Source: Ciona intestinalis | Taxonomy: Eukaryota; Chordata; Ascidiacea; Phlebobranchia; Cionidae | Assembly (NCBI RefSeq): GCF_000224145.3 | Contig: NW_004190369.2 | Location: 186,001-250,000, forward strand | DNA length: 64,000 bases | Direction: 5' to 3' | Part shown: positions 1 through 11,704 of the stretch, one piece after another | How positions within the stretch are numbered: the stretch's first letter is position 1 | Layout: each line of letters starts with the position of its first letter | Made by a program: the position numbers and the translations under genes | The notes under the pieces: model-generated | Databases searched by the model: none | What the model was told of the DNA's origin: nothing | Seen by the model: only the letters and a program-made list of their open reading frames with translations

Positions 1-356
1 TGTTGTAATGAATGTTATGGTGATGTCATAAGTCATGCTTTGATGCTAAAACCCTCATATGATTGTTGTTGTTAAAGTAACGATAATAAGATACAGTTAC
101 ACTCATAGTTGTCAAACATAGGGAACCTGATTGATTAATATGGTGAATGCAACATACTTTGCTTGTTTCTTTAAACACCTAACAACAGGGTAAAAACTAG
201 TTTAGACTTTTGGAACTCCACTCCAACATGTCAGTGTCGTTGTTGTGACATCACTGACATGTCACAGCGCGTAGGCCACCTAACCATATATGAATAAATA
301 AAGAGCAGGAAAATGACTTCATTCAACTCATTGCATCTTAAACTTAAAATTTCCAG

Positions 357-3300
357 ACAATTTGAAATCAACTGAAACCTCTCTGAGGAGGAAACTTGAA
401 CTTCTTCGGACAGAGAATGACTCACTTTCTGCCGAGTCATCTCGTGTTTGTCATCGTTTAAGTGAGTCCGAGAAAGATGCGGAAAGGTTGAGGAAGGATT
501 TGGAGTGCTTGCTTACTGCTAAGGTGGAAATATATATCTGATGCTTATAGCTTATAGTACTGTTCTAACTCAATATGCTGTGTGTGTATAGAGTTTTGTG
601 TATGGTATTGTGTTAAGAATGGTAAAGTTTAATGCCATGCTTATCATACCGGGTAATGTGTGTATGAATATATTATACTTGGTATTAACAGTTCACACTA
701 CCCATTTTTAAATTATTTCAAACTTATTTTCTTTTCCCCAAGACTTGCGACACACACAACGTGAACACTTCACAAGAGGAAAAGTTTGCCATGATAATAA
801 AGGAATATGAGGCTCAGTGTAGGGTGGGTTGTGTTTCTTTATAACACGGATATATCTCTGCAAACAATAAACCTAGTGTGGTTTAGAGCACCATTTGTAG
901 TACATTCAATATTGATTTGTGTTTGTTTTAGACATGTTGAGTGTACTTGATATCTGCATTCTACAAACCAATATGTTCTATAATAAACGATACCATTATA
1001 GGCGGCTTTATTAGTATACATTCGGTGTAGTTGTCTCAGCTTTTTAAATTATTGTGCATGTAAATCACTCAAATATCACGCTTACAATTACACCTGGTTC
1101 CACTAGTTAAAATATGGGGAGATCTAGAAGCTGTCTAACACAGAAAATTTTTGTTGTTTTCCAAACACAGTCCATCAACCATAAAACTGGAAAGCAGGCC
1201 TACTAATATGCCACTCCAGGTTCGGAGTGTGTGTCAGCAAATAAAACAAATTTCAAAAAAATTATTACTAATAAAGTTACATACGTGGTAACCCGTAAGT
1301 GGGCATTAGGGGTATGACATAAAACCCGTGTTATAATGACTATCGCCACAAGTTGATGAATAAACCAACCCACTCACCCATGACCCATTGATTTTAATCT
1401 ATTAGCTCCTCGCTGATCGAAATGATGAACTTGCGATTGAGGTTGAAGATCTTAGAGGAAAGATCAGGCAAGAGGAGGCGGTTAGAGAGCACAACATCAC
1501 TTTGAAAGACGACCTCTCACCAAAGAGGAAGAAGGCTCTTAGAAGAGGATCAACATCAGAGTACTTTGATCGTACCAGCCAGGACTACAGTGATATGGAA
1601 AGTGGTAAGTTGTGTTTTACGGATAACATTTTATTGCTGCTTCCTTGGTATTATGTCAAAAAGGCCAACTTTGCTTTATAATTGAATAATAAGAAGATTA
1701 GAGTTACAACAACATTCATGCCTATTATTAAAAAAAAAATTATAAATACTTCCATTCGTCCCGTGTATATTTTGTCTGTTCCATTTAAGTGGTTGTCTGT
1801 TCTATCGCATGTGATAAGGCTACCAGCAATTTGATGTTATGTTGCAATGATCATGAATGTAGGTCAAATTTAACATATTTCTTCATGAATTATTGTAGTG
1901 ATTGTCAACGTCGAAAAATTATACGTGCATGGAGTGGTCGTGCATTAAATACGAATAGCGTATTTGAAAAATTGGTAGGAGTGCCTAATTGTGCGTTGCA
2001 GGCCTAGACTCTACTTCAGTGATTTTAGTTTAACCCCAAGTTACCAGTTTGGCTTATTCATTTTGTCGGTGCAACATTTTGTTTTATCTGACTTTAGACG
2101 GCATCTCAATGGGTGAAGGATTGGAAGTCCACCATCGGTTCTCACATCCCGATCATTCCTCGGATCACTTTACAAGGATGAGGATGGTGGAGCTGGAGAG
2201 GCAACTTGAGGATCTGAAGGAAGAGAGGAGATTGAGGCAGGAGGAGTTTATGGAGGAGAAAGTGGGTTGTGCTTTATAAAGGGGTGTATTGGGTGTTGTG
2301 GCATAGGGTGTTGGGTAATATGTTGTGGTGTCTTTTCTATTCTAAGCAAAATAAAATCAATTTAAAGTCGACTGACGTATAAATCTTAAGGGGTGGGTGG
2401 GGTATGAATGTTATTCGGGGGTGACATGATATCTTGTTGGGTGAACTTCCATTGTATGAGTTTGCTGATTATGCAGCCCCTCTTTTACTTGTACATGTCA
2501 GTTATGTGTTCAAGTGGATTAGCTAAGAATTTGCAGCTTTTACTTAGTACGAAAGCGGTAGTGTTTGGTAGTGTTTATATGTTAAGCTGTGTTTTTATTT
2601 GCATTAAACATGAATTACTGATCCTTTCCCAGCAACAATTAAAATTGATTAAATATTTTATATTAGGCTCTGCTTAAAGCTGAATTACAAAAAGATTATC
2701 AACTTAAACTGGAAAGTGTCAAGTCGTCATTACCTCGGGATAATGACGATAACCGGGCGATAGAGGAACAGCAAATCATGACGATGCAGTTATTGAAGGA
2801 GATGACACAGCAAAAAGATGAGGTGTGGTAATAGTGTGGGTTCTGTTACTTGATATTTGGGTGGTAGACAACTTATTTATGTTAATGCCACATTTATTAA
2901 TAATGCAAAAATTGTATCTGGTAAAGTCCGAAGTGTAAAGATAGCCTTAGGCTGTACATGGCTGTTCAAATGTAATTGCCTAATGCTTATCAAAGGAAAG
3001 CTAAGTGGTCATCAATATAAGATGGTTTCTATAACTTTTTATTATCCAACAGAACAGACTCATATAATGGTGAAAACACAAACATAGCTACAGCTCTATA
3101 ATAGCTTTGGGCAGCTTTAGTTTGTTTATTAAAAAAACAGATGTTAAAATTCTATACTTTAAGTTAAAAGCTATGTACTGTAGGTAAATTATTATGCTGC
3201 AGTTATTTGGGCTCAGATAGATGTTCAAACATCTTACATTTAAAACTCGATTTTCAGTTGGAAGCAAAATACATTGAGTTGAAGGAAACAAGCCAAAGCC

Positions 3301-6300
3301 ATGTTGATATTGGTCAACAAGACATGGCTGATTTATGCAGGGAGTTTGCTAATGAGAAGTCTGCCCTGTTGGCTAAACATGAACAACAGGTATATAGGGG
3401 GTGTGGGAGTATACTAGCTTGGCAGTGGGAATAAAGTGCATGTACTTTCCTTTTTTGTACCTTAGAAAAATTTTGCAGTGTTTTGGAATGGTATGGTTTA
3501 TATGACATCTATGTTATAAGTAGATAGTAAGCATATAGTGTATGAATATGTGTCGGGTGTATAAGATGATGATATATGCTATAACTCAACATAGAGCCTA
3601 TTTAAATGTTAAAATATAACATGATTGTCTTAAACAAGACACCTGATTTATTACATACATCTTTAACAGTGCATTAATCATTACTGAATTTTTAAAAAAA
3701 TCCTTAATTTTAGATAAATGAAATGGAAGCCGAGATAACAATTATTACGCAACAATTATCAGAGGAGCAGCGAGCCAATCAGAGGAACGCAGGTTTACTT
3801 GAATCTGAAAGGTTACAACATAGTGAAGCACTTGTTGCTCACCAAGATATTATTGCCAAGTTTGAAAAGTAAGTTGAAATATATTAAAATAAGTCTGGAA
3901 GTGAACTTGTGGCAATCGTTGATGATATTAAAGAACGAATACGGCACGACTTTATTGGGATTAGCCGTATTTTCAGTTTGTCCTCATAAATTATAAATAT
4001 TATAAGTGTTCTGTAGGTTTAAGAATGTTGAAAGCTATTAGTGTATTTATAAAACTATTAGGAACAGTCATCTGCATGTTGTTGTCATCCAGGTCCTCTT
4101 CCTCTGCAAGTGAGGATCATATGAAGAACAAGATCAGCACAGAGAAGTTGGAAGAAGTAATGAAGGAACATCAGGCAGAGATCACTCGTCTCAAGCAGGA
4201 GCACAGGGTGGCGGTGGAAAGATTGAGGGATGACTTGCAATCAAAGCTTGATAAATTGTTGTCTGAGAAGCAACAGGTTTGTAAAAATGAGGGGTTGAGT
4301 CAGACCATTATAAGCTTTCGGCAAAACGGTGTAGGAATATTTTTTTGTGTTGCGCTTAGTTTATAAATCATTTCACACTTAAAACAGTTGTGTGAAATGT
4401 AATCTTGAAAATCGGGCTGCTAAAGTTAAGGGTGAAACTGGTCACTAACCACCCTGTGTCATGAGAAAAAATGAGAAAAATGTTTTATTGATACAGTTTG
4501 AAAACTGAAAATATTGGCTGATAATCAAGCTGGACTAGAATAAAGTATTTATTTTTATTAATTGCATAGTTCATGGAGAAGTCATCAATGTGCAGCGAAC
4601 TAGAACGACTTGAAGAAAGCGTTCAAGTGGAACGTAAGGAGATGGAAGATCGTATGCAGGGCTTACGTGAGGAGTTTGAACGAGATGCTCTGGAACTTAG
4701 GAGGTTGTTGGATTGTGATAAAGCTAAATTGAGGAAGCAATTAAGGTAATACCACTGGCAATTGGTGGGTTGAAAAGTGTGAATATGGATTATATACAAG
4801 TACTGACCATTCCAAAATTATCGATTGGTTAAAACTCCAATCACTACTTTTGTGTTTTTACAATTGACATAGTATTAATCTTTCCAAATTGGTGAATGAC
4901 ATTGGCCTGTGGGTGAAATGGAATAACTGCATGTATGTTATGTATCATCAGTGGTTCACAAAAATCAAGCTATATTTTTTTATTGAAACCAATTTATATC
5001 AATCCTTTTACATTTTTTTTATTAGCTTTTTTTTTCTTGTGTTACAATCTTGTATTATTTGCAGTGAAGAGACAGCCAAGTTAAGGTTGCAGCTTGCTGA
5101 GGAGACTGAGAGAGAATTAAAAAGAAAAAGGCAGCTGATGGAAGAGAGTGACCGACTGGAGAGAGAGAACATGCAAAAAAAAGAAAAAGAGAGTATTGCA
5201 ATTGATGAAATGCAAAGTGAAATTGAAGATCTGCAGGTGCTTTATTAATAAAATTATAACACAATGCTGAATGCATCCAGAATAATTTTATACTGAGGAA
5301 CCCACTTTAAATAGCTTTTGGTTATGGTAGTATAGAACTAAGACTTTATATCCCTCTTACATTGAAAATTAGGACAATTGAATAAAAATGTTCTGTTATT
5401 TCTGCTACCAAGAGAATTGTAAAATATTATTTTTCAGCTCATACCGTATTTAAAACGTTTATTTTGTTGTAATGGTTCTTCTGCCATTTAGCAAGCCTTG
5501 TAAAATGTCTGCTTTTCGAATAAAAATATTTGCTTCTTTCACAGGCAAGGAACAAGTACTTGGATGACATGCTATCAAAGACTCGTATCTGCCTCGAAGA
5601 GGAGGAGAAGAAATCTAAGGAACTTAAAGTTAAGATGAAAGCAGAGTTAAACACAGAAGAAATGGTTAAGGACCTTAACATGAAAATAAGGGAGAAAGAG
5701 GGAATCATATTATCACTGAAAGCACAGGTTGTTACAAATCATGTTTCATTGGTTCCCAAACTATTTACCTTATTTTTCTAAACCTTACACCACTTATCGG
5801 GAAAAATGCATTATGTGGCTTGAAAGTTTATTGTGTTATGTATTTGTGTATTGGTATATCATGTATTGTTCAGCCTTTTTTTTATGCGGCTTGTGGCCCC
5901 ACTGGGTATTTGGGTAATGTGCCAGCTTGGCCTTAAACTCAGGTCCCACCTCATTCGAGTAGAATAAATAAAGTGTTAAAATATATTTCCAATGCAGCTA
6001 TCTGAACAACTTGACTGCAGTCGTGAAAAAGTTCATGAAATGTCGCTTCTACAAACTGACACCGAGGTTATGGAGGCTGAGAACTCACAGCTTAAGAAAG
6101 AAAATATTGTGTTGGTGGAAAAGGTATGGCTGCTGTTGAAAGAAAATTAAATACCTGTTTTTTTAGCAATTTGAGCAATTTATTATTGCCCACTGAGTTG
6201 GAGAAATTACCGTTAATTAGGAATGAGCCGAATCCGGATCCGAATAGTATCATAAAACGAAAAGTGAATTTTCAATTAAATTTGATCATATTCCTACCGA

Positions 6301-8031
6301 GACATCTACCAACGTTTTAATTTGTCATTTTTGTAATTTTGGTAATCTAGTAAACCTTTAAAGGCATGTGTATAATAGTGTAAAAATCTAGTAAACCTTT
6401 AAAGGCATGTGGCCAATAGCGGTGCGCCGCCTTTTATCTGCACTCGGCTGACGTTCATTGACAGGTTTTTAATCAATCTCCCGGTGCGCAGATAACATTA
6501 CAATAGAAAGTTACCAATAAAAACGAGGTGGATATGCAGCCGTTATACAATTTCATTTGTTTCACCACAGTGAATTAGGTTAAATGAGGTCATCGAATAT
6601 TCAGATTCGATCAAAATGGACCCTAAATAGTAGGAATCCGAATAGTTTGGGTCTCAGCCATCCCTACTGACACTGTTAAGTGTCTTGCACAGGGACACAT
6701 TCAATGGCAGGTCACAACATCAAATACGTTGCATACAGGTTTTGCCGCCATGTAACTTTGTTGGTGATTGTTTTTATATTGGGGACAATTTAGAAAAACC
6801 CGAAGTAACCACTGGGTTGGAGCAATTACTGTTAATTGTCTTATGTATAAAACAAGGCCAGTGACAACAAGCATGGAATTCTACCCTTTTGTGTTGTAGC
6901 TACGTCACCAAACATTCTACTTCCTTTTTTATTATTTTTTTTCCAGAAAATCTCTTTCCAGGTTTATAATATGCCTGGCAAATTATTTTTAAATAAAATA
7001 TTGTTGTCGCTTGGTTGACAGGTTCGCAATCTTGAGAAAGAACGACTTTCAAACCGCATAGAAAATGCTGGACTTACAGCCAAGTGTGAACACCTGAGTG
7101 CTCCTGTTCCATCTCCTAGGAATAAATATAAGAGACTTGAAGAGGAGAGAAGTAAGGAAAGAAGGGAGGCAGAAGAGAAGATAGAAGAATTGAAAAAGGC
7201 AGGCTTTATATGTATTGGTGTTCTATTCTAGCAGTATTTCAATGCGATTTAAATATTTGCAGTATGAGTTAATTTATATTGTCTTGATGGTTTACCCGAC
7301 TTGCTTTTACCTTTTACTTAAGTAATTTTAACCTTTAGCGTGTTTAAACGACAGTAACTTGTTACAGTTATTTCAGCAAATTATTCTTTAGTCATTCAGT
7401 GTTTTTCTGCTAATTCTCTTCAATGTTTTAATTAATGTTCTTCTAACAACTGCATTAACATAAGAAGAATAAAATTCCATTTTCGTTTTTCAGGAGATTG
7501 AGCTCCTCCAGTCTTCCTCCCCTCGTGGATCGGATGCCAACCTCCCTTCAAGATCGAGACTCTTTACTCTGGATGGAGAGAACGACACGGGATGTTGTAG
7601 TGACACAGGAAGCGCAACATCCAGTGGAAGTGAGGGAGCGATGGATTCTATGAGAGCGAGGTTGCATAAGACAAGGTCGCAACTAACTGATCAGATGAGG
7701 AAGACAAGAGATGTGGTGAGTTCATTGTGTTAAAAAAATGGAACTTTTTTGTTTTGGGTAGTGGGGCAATGACAGGCCTTATAACAAAATTTGGAATTTT
7801 CTCCTAATTTAACACTTTGATTAAAACTTGAACTATCCCCAACAGTACAACAAGCTGTCTAAGAACGAATTGTTGGTAAAGGACTTGTATTGTGAGAACG
7901 CCCACCTTATGCGTGCTTTGCAAGTTACTGAAGCAAGGCAGAAAGATGCGGAAAAAAAACTTCAAGAAGAAACTGACAAAACTCAAGTCTTAGGAAGGTT
8001 GCTGAAACAAATTTGCCCCGATGTTGTGTAA
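357..8031 (+). CDS. Ninein/ninein-like (NIN/NINL) family coiled-coil protein, 3' part
   Basis: This is a partial gene; its 5' end lies outside the window. Fifteen exons join in frame: 357-523, 743-823, 1406-1604, 2098-2261, 2667-2822, 3258-3389, 3714-3868, 4093-4276, 4570-4745, 5065-5236, 5545-5727, 5998-6123, 7022-7198, 7494-7715 and 7846-8031 (stop TAA). They encode at least 825 residues, nearly all Glu/Lys/Gln/Leu-rich coiled coil, with a Ser/Gly-rich linker in the 7494-7715 exon. The last exon carries ENAHLMRALQVTEARQKDAE followed by a short tail, resembling the conserved C-terminus of ninein and ninein-like protein, which anchor microtubules at centrosomes and basal bodies. All junctions are GT-AG except the intron after 7198, which seems to use a GC donor. 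The coiled-coil nature is certain; the family name rests mainly on the C-terminus and could be another centrosomal protein. Confidence 0.65.
1255..1375 (+). mobile_element. SINE tail fragment
   Basis: Intronic fragment matching the 3' part of the SINE at 9398-9720: an AAAGTTACATACGTGGTAAC segment, then a GGGCATTAGGGG stretch and an ACCCGTGTTATAATGACT segment. The tRNA-like head is absent. Confidence 0.6.
6343..6412. repeat. Two-copy direct repeat, about 27 bp unit
   Basis: The unit beginning AATCTAGTAAACCTTTAAAG and ending GCATGTG occurs at about 6343 and again at about 6386, separated by roughly 16 bp. It lies in an intron of the coiled-coil gene. Confidence 0.7.
6670..6850 (-). mobile_element. 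SINE fragment, reverse orientation
   Basis: It contains the reverse-complement landmarks of the SINE: TTAAGTGTCTTGCACAGGGA, then TGTAACTTTGTTGGTGATTG, and CCACTGGGTTGGAGCAATTA. The order is partly scrambled, so it is an old, rearranged copy. Confidence 0.55.
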
Positions 8032-9397
8032 GGTAATATACTGCGTGCAAGGCTTACTGTTAATTCAGCCGCTGGTAGCAGCTCTTATTGCACCATCTGC
8101 CTTGTGTGGAAGAAAAAATCCTTTCAAAAACACTTCCGCAAATAGAGTCTCATATAAAGTTAAGAAGTTATATGTTTAATCATTTTCTGGTCAGTTTTAG
8201 TACAACTGCAAACATAACAGCCCACATATGTATGACATATTTGTTTTCATTTGGGCTCTTATGTTTGTTTTGAAACTAACTAGTTAGGAATTTCTTTAAA
8301 ACCACAGGCTCTCATCTTATCATTTAAAATGGAACAAAGTTCATTCCTATCTTGCTGTTCCTTTATCTTTCTATTATTATTGCTCCTAGTTTATTTTTTC
8401 TGTTTTAAAATCAAGCTGTCGACGTATATACTGTGCTACATACGGAATTTCTTATTCACACCATAGAAACACTTGTGTTTAATTATACATTTATTTTCTG
8501 TTTAAAACATTAGGTACGCTAAATTGATTGAACGAGTATTTTTGTGATCAAAAATGTGTTTTTGAATTGTCAAATATCTATCATAAAGCCATTTTAATTG
8601 TTGAAACTGTATAAACACCCAATGCACAAGTCACTGAACCACGGTGCCATGCCTGCTGCTTGTTTTCGACTATTTGTTATTTTCCGTCCCCTTTGTAATG
8701 CTGTACCTCCAATAATCACAGAAATGGTTCATCCCCACTTTCAGATTGCCAAATTCAGGGTGGCACATTCTGGCATGTAAATGCAACATAACCAATATAA
8801 ACTGTTAAAATTGGCAGCTTTTGTATGTGGTTGAATTAAAGTGCCACCAACTTTCTACTAAATTTCTCTACACCTTTAAAAAGTAATCTATAATTTCGCT
8901 CACGCCCTAAACAGTGTTTTGCTTTAAATCTGGACCAATCTGACCACTAATTTTCCACTGTGCCATAAACTACAGCAATTGTGTGTAATAGCAATAAAAT
9001 TTGCTGCTGCATAAACATCCATTCCTTCACATGTTACCTAATTGAATGTAGAATTTGCTGCAATTATGTTTAAGGTTTACGAATAAGGCTCAGACTGAGT
9101 TTTTTGTATTGTTATTTGGGATACACATTTTATATGGAAAATTTTTCAAAATCTGTTAACAGTAAGTTTGCATCCTTGTATAACAGTTTGTTTGTTTGTA
9201 GAGAGATATATTTTGCACTCATTATCTTTATCGAAGTGTTTCAATGCTATTATGTTTGTTTAAAAGTTTATACTTGCTTATTCATCAAGTGTGTTGCTAT
9301 CTTTTCAATAAAAATCAAATTATGAGTGATTTCTGTTTTTTTCCATTGTATGTTATGTTTAAGATTTTTAACACACCACTTGTGATTGCAATAGATT
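8032..9397 (+). other. 3' UTR and downstream intergenic DNA of the coiled-coil gene
   Basis: No coding exon is recognisable. AATAAA motifs at 8993-8998 and 9307-9312 are candidate poly(A) signals for the upstream gene; which one is used cannot be told from sequence alone. Confidence 0.4.
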
Positions 9398-9720
9398 TAC
9401 GGTCCGGTGCTGTGGCAAAGTGGTTAGCGTGGCTGCCTGTAACCCAGAGGTAATGGGTTCAAGGCTCGACATTGCTACCAGTGTGGTCGTATGTGTCCTT
9501 GGGCAAGACACTTAACGACAATTGGTCCAACCCAGTGGTCACTAATGGGTTGTCTGAATTATCAGACATACATAAAAATGAAAAAATCCAAAAATATAAT
9601 CACCCACAAAGTAACATACATGGTAACTCGTAAGCTGGCACGAGAAGTTAAACCCGTGTGATAACGACTGTCGTTTTCCGGCCACGCGAGGATGAAGTAA
9701 GTTACATTCATTACATTCAC
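9398..9720 (+). mobile_element. tRNA-derived SINE, near full length
   Basis: The head has a tRNA-like pol III promoter: an A-box-like GTGGCAAAGTGGTTAGCG segment and a B-box-like GGTTCAAGGCT at about 9458. The body carries TGTGTCCTTGGGCAAGACAC and CCAACCCAGTGGTCACTAAT, then the conserved tail with ACATACATGGTAACTCGTAA, and ends in ATTCATTACATTCA. The same order recurs at 19328-19640 and 23750-24008. I infer an interspersed tunicate SINE family. Confidence 0.85.
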
Positions 9721-9734
9721 TATAGTAAAGTCCC

Positions 9735-9845
9735 AATAGAGTAACATTTATGGTAACTCGAAAGCTGGTACGAGGTGTGTGAACACCTCGTTGTAACGAT
9801 TGTTGTTTCCGACGTCGCGAGGATATAGTAAGTTACATTCATTTA
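9735..9845 (+). mobile_element. Second SINE tail directly behind a full SINE
   Basis: The tail module (ACATTTATGGTAACTCGAAA through the GTAAGTTACATTCATTT end) is repeated immediately after the 9398-9720 copy, without a tRNA-like head. This gives a head-tail-tail structure. Confidence 0.65.
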
Positions 9846-10389
9846 ACATTGTTGCATAAAACGCCAAACAACAAGGCATAACGATGCCCTCTATGTAAAA
9901 TAATTTAAAGCAGCGCCACCCACCGACCATAACGTATCATAGCAACGGGCGAAACTTTCAATTCGTCTTTTCGATCGAAGTTGTACGAAGTGTTTATCTG
10001 TTTAGTTCTCTGGTTAGACTGGTATAACTACTATAAAACATTAATAAAGTGCTTAAGTACTAGAGGTTAACATCACGATCCCATATTTAACAATTTCGCT
10101 ACTGCAGTTTAAAACAGGCGTGCTGGTAAAATGCCGGTTTCTCGCCGTTACGTTGATTTTTTTTGTAGTCAATCGTTTCATATCAAATGGTCTAACTCTA
10201 GAGTAAAGTAGCCACGTTTTCCACCAATAACTTGTGTTTTTATAACCAACTTAAACGCCCTGTTTTGCTCTTGTTTTACTAATTATGTTTGTTTCTTTAT
10301 TCAAAAAATTATCTTGTAGCTGCCCATCCTGTTATTGCACCATGAAATACTATTGTCCCCAATGTTGAACTTAATGTTTGAATAAATGA

Positions 10390-10833
10390 ATGTATGAATG
10401 TAACTTACTTTATCCCTGTGTGGCCGGTAAATGACAGTCGTAATAACACAGTGTGTTACTTTATGGTTGATTTTTTAAGGAGGGGATTTTTTATGTATGG
10501 CTGATAATTTGGACAACCCATTAGTGATCACTGGGTAAGAACAACTTAGTGTCTTGCCCAAGGACACATACGCCCACAATAGTAGCAACGGGGGACGGGG
10601 GTATTCCTTTAGCTAGTGGCCACCTAAAAGTTTGGTTTCAAAATGTTCTGTAGGCCTAACTGATACCTGCTGTCTAATTATGTTTGCCAAAAAGTCGGGC
10701 GTTTGTGTTAAAACTTAACTTTGAAAATGTGCGAAAACATGCTTCGTCACCGTTATTCGCCTTTATGGTTAACGATTCATAATGTCACAATCGCGGTTAC
10801 AAGCTGGCGCGCTAACCACTTCGCCAGACCTGT
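10390..10833 (-). mobile_element. SINE in reverse orientation, split by another element
   Basis: Reverse-complement SINE landmarks run from GTAACTTACTTTATCCCTGT through GGACAACCCATTAGTGATCA to GTGTCTTGCCCAAGGACACA. The tRNA-like head resumes only at 10800-10833 (GCGCGCTAACCACTTCGCCA). About 200 bp between, 10602-10795, is a fold-back element arm. Confidence 0.7.
10602..10795. mobile_element. Single arm of fold-back (long-TIR) element, inserted in a SINE
   Basis: It shares GGTTTCAAAATGTTC, CTGATACCTGCTGT, AACTTTGAAAATGTGCGAAA and GCTTCGTCACCGT blocks, in order, with each arm of the complete element at 53659-54272. Only one arm remains, so it is a deleted or solo copy. Confidence 0.6.
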
Positions 10834-11023
10834 TGTTTGTTTGATGTTGTGTTTTAACTTTCCCATATCACGGCAGATCCACCCTGGTATTTAACAACTT
10901 AGCGCCGATGCTTCTTTTAATTGTAACCTAGTACCTTAATACGAAGTCTACTGCAGCTTACCTGCAACCAACCTACAAACTATACAAACATGGTATCTGG
11001 AGAATCGTATGACAACTCTAAAA

Positions 11024-11034
11024 TCTATTTTCAG
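11024..11034 (+). promoter_or_regulatory. Candidate splice or trans-splice acceptor upstream of DNAL4
   Basis: CTATTTTCAG, 44 bp before the DNAL4 ATG, looks like a 3' splice site. It could close a 5'-UTR intron or accept a spliced leader, since Ciona trans-splices many mRNAs. The choice cannot be made from sequence alone. Confidence 0.3.
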
Positions 11035-11077
11035 GTGTCGAAGAGCTTATTATTTAAACAAAAACTTTATTAAAACA

Positions 11078-11395
11078 ATGGCAACAGAAGCAAAGAAAGA
11101 AGAACCTCATGATTTTCGTCGGTTGCACAGTTACCCGCTGATACGGCACACAGATATGCCTGAAGAGATGAGAGTGGAAGCCATGGAGTTGTGTGTGACA
11201 GCATGCGAGAAGTTTAGCACTAACAACGAAAATGCTGCCAAAATGATTAAAGAAAACATGGACAAAAAATTTGGCTCATCATGGCATGCTGTAGTAGGGG
11301 AAGGGTTCGGTTTTGAAATCACTCATGAAATGAAAAATATACTTTACATGTTCTTTGCTGGCAACATGGCGATCTGTGTTTGGAAATGTTCATGA
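11078..11395 (+). CDS. DNAL4: Axonemal dynein light chain 4 (DNAL4)
   Basis: A 105-residue protein of the LC8-like dynein light chain family, encoded in one uninterrupted exon. It contains DMPEEMRVEAMELCVTACEK, then a DKKFGSSWHAVVGEGFGFEI stretch, and ends in CVWKCS, matching vertebrate DNAL4 nearly end to end and in length (105 residues in human). The protein is a subunit of outer or axonemal dynein complexes in cilia. I chose the ATG at 11078 because the upstream in-frame ATG (11009) adds 23 residues with no counterpart in the family and spans a likely splice acceptor. Vertebrate genes have introns; this copy has none but sits in a normal same-strand setting, with the ciliary gene AK7 starting 309 bp downstream. 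Confidence 0.95.
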   Translation: MATEAKKEEPHDFRRLHSYPLIRHTDMPEEMRVEAMELCVTACEKFSTNNENAAKMIKENMDKKFGSSWHAVVGEGFGFEITHEMKNILYMFFAGNMAICVWKCS

Positions 11396-11704
11396 TTGAA
11401 GTTAAATTTTGCATCTGCTGCAGCAACGCTTAAATTCTTTGTTTGGTTTTGTTTTCTGTTGTGTTATCATCAAGTTTTAATAATCTGCGATTTTAAGTTG
11501 TTTTTTTTTTTGTATTTTATTACCATACCTTTCTTTGGTATCAATTTGGAGATTTTTTTACAAACCAAAGTACATTTTTAATTTTTAAAAATTTAACTTT
11601 TCTTTTATTCTTTTTTAAAAATATTATATATATACTCATTCTATGTGTTTATTTTTAGATTTCATTTTTTTATTAATATATTATTGTATATTCTTCTAAA
11701 CACC
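11396..11704 (+). other. Short DNAL4-AK7 spacer
   Basis: AT-rich, with long T-runs. I see no AATAAA or ATTAAA signal for DNAL4. A T-rich stretch ending in TTTATTTTTAG at about 11659 could be an acceptor (cis or spliced-leader) for the AK7 5' UTR. Confidence 0.4.
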
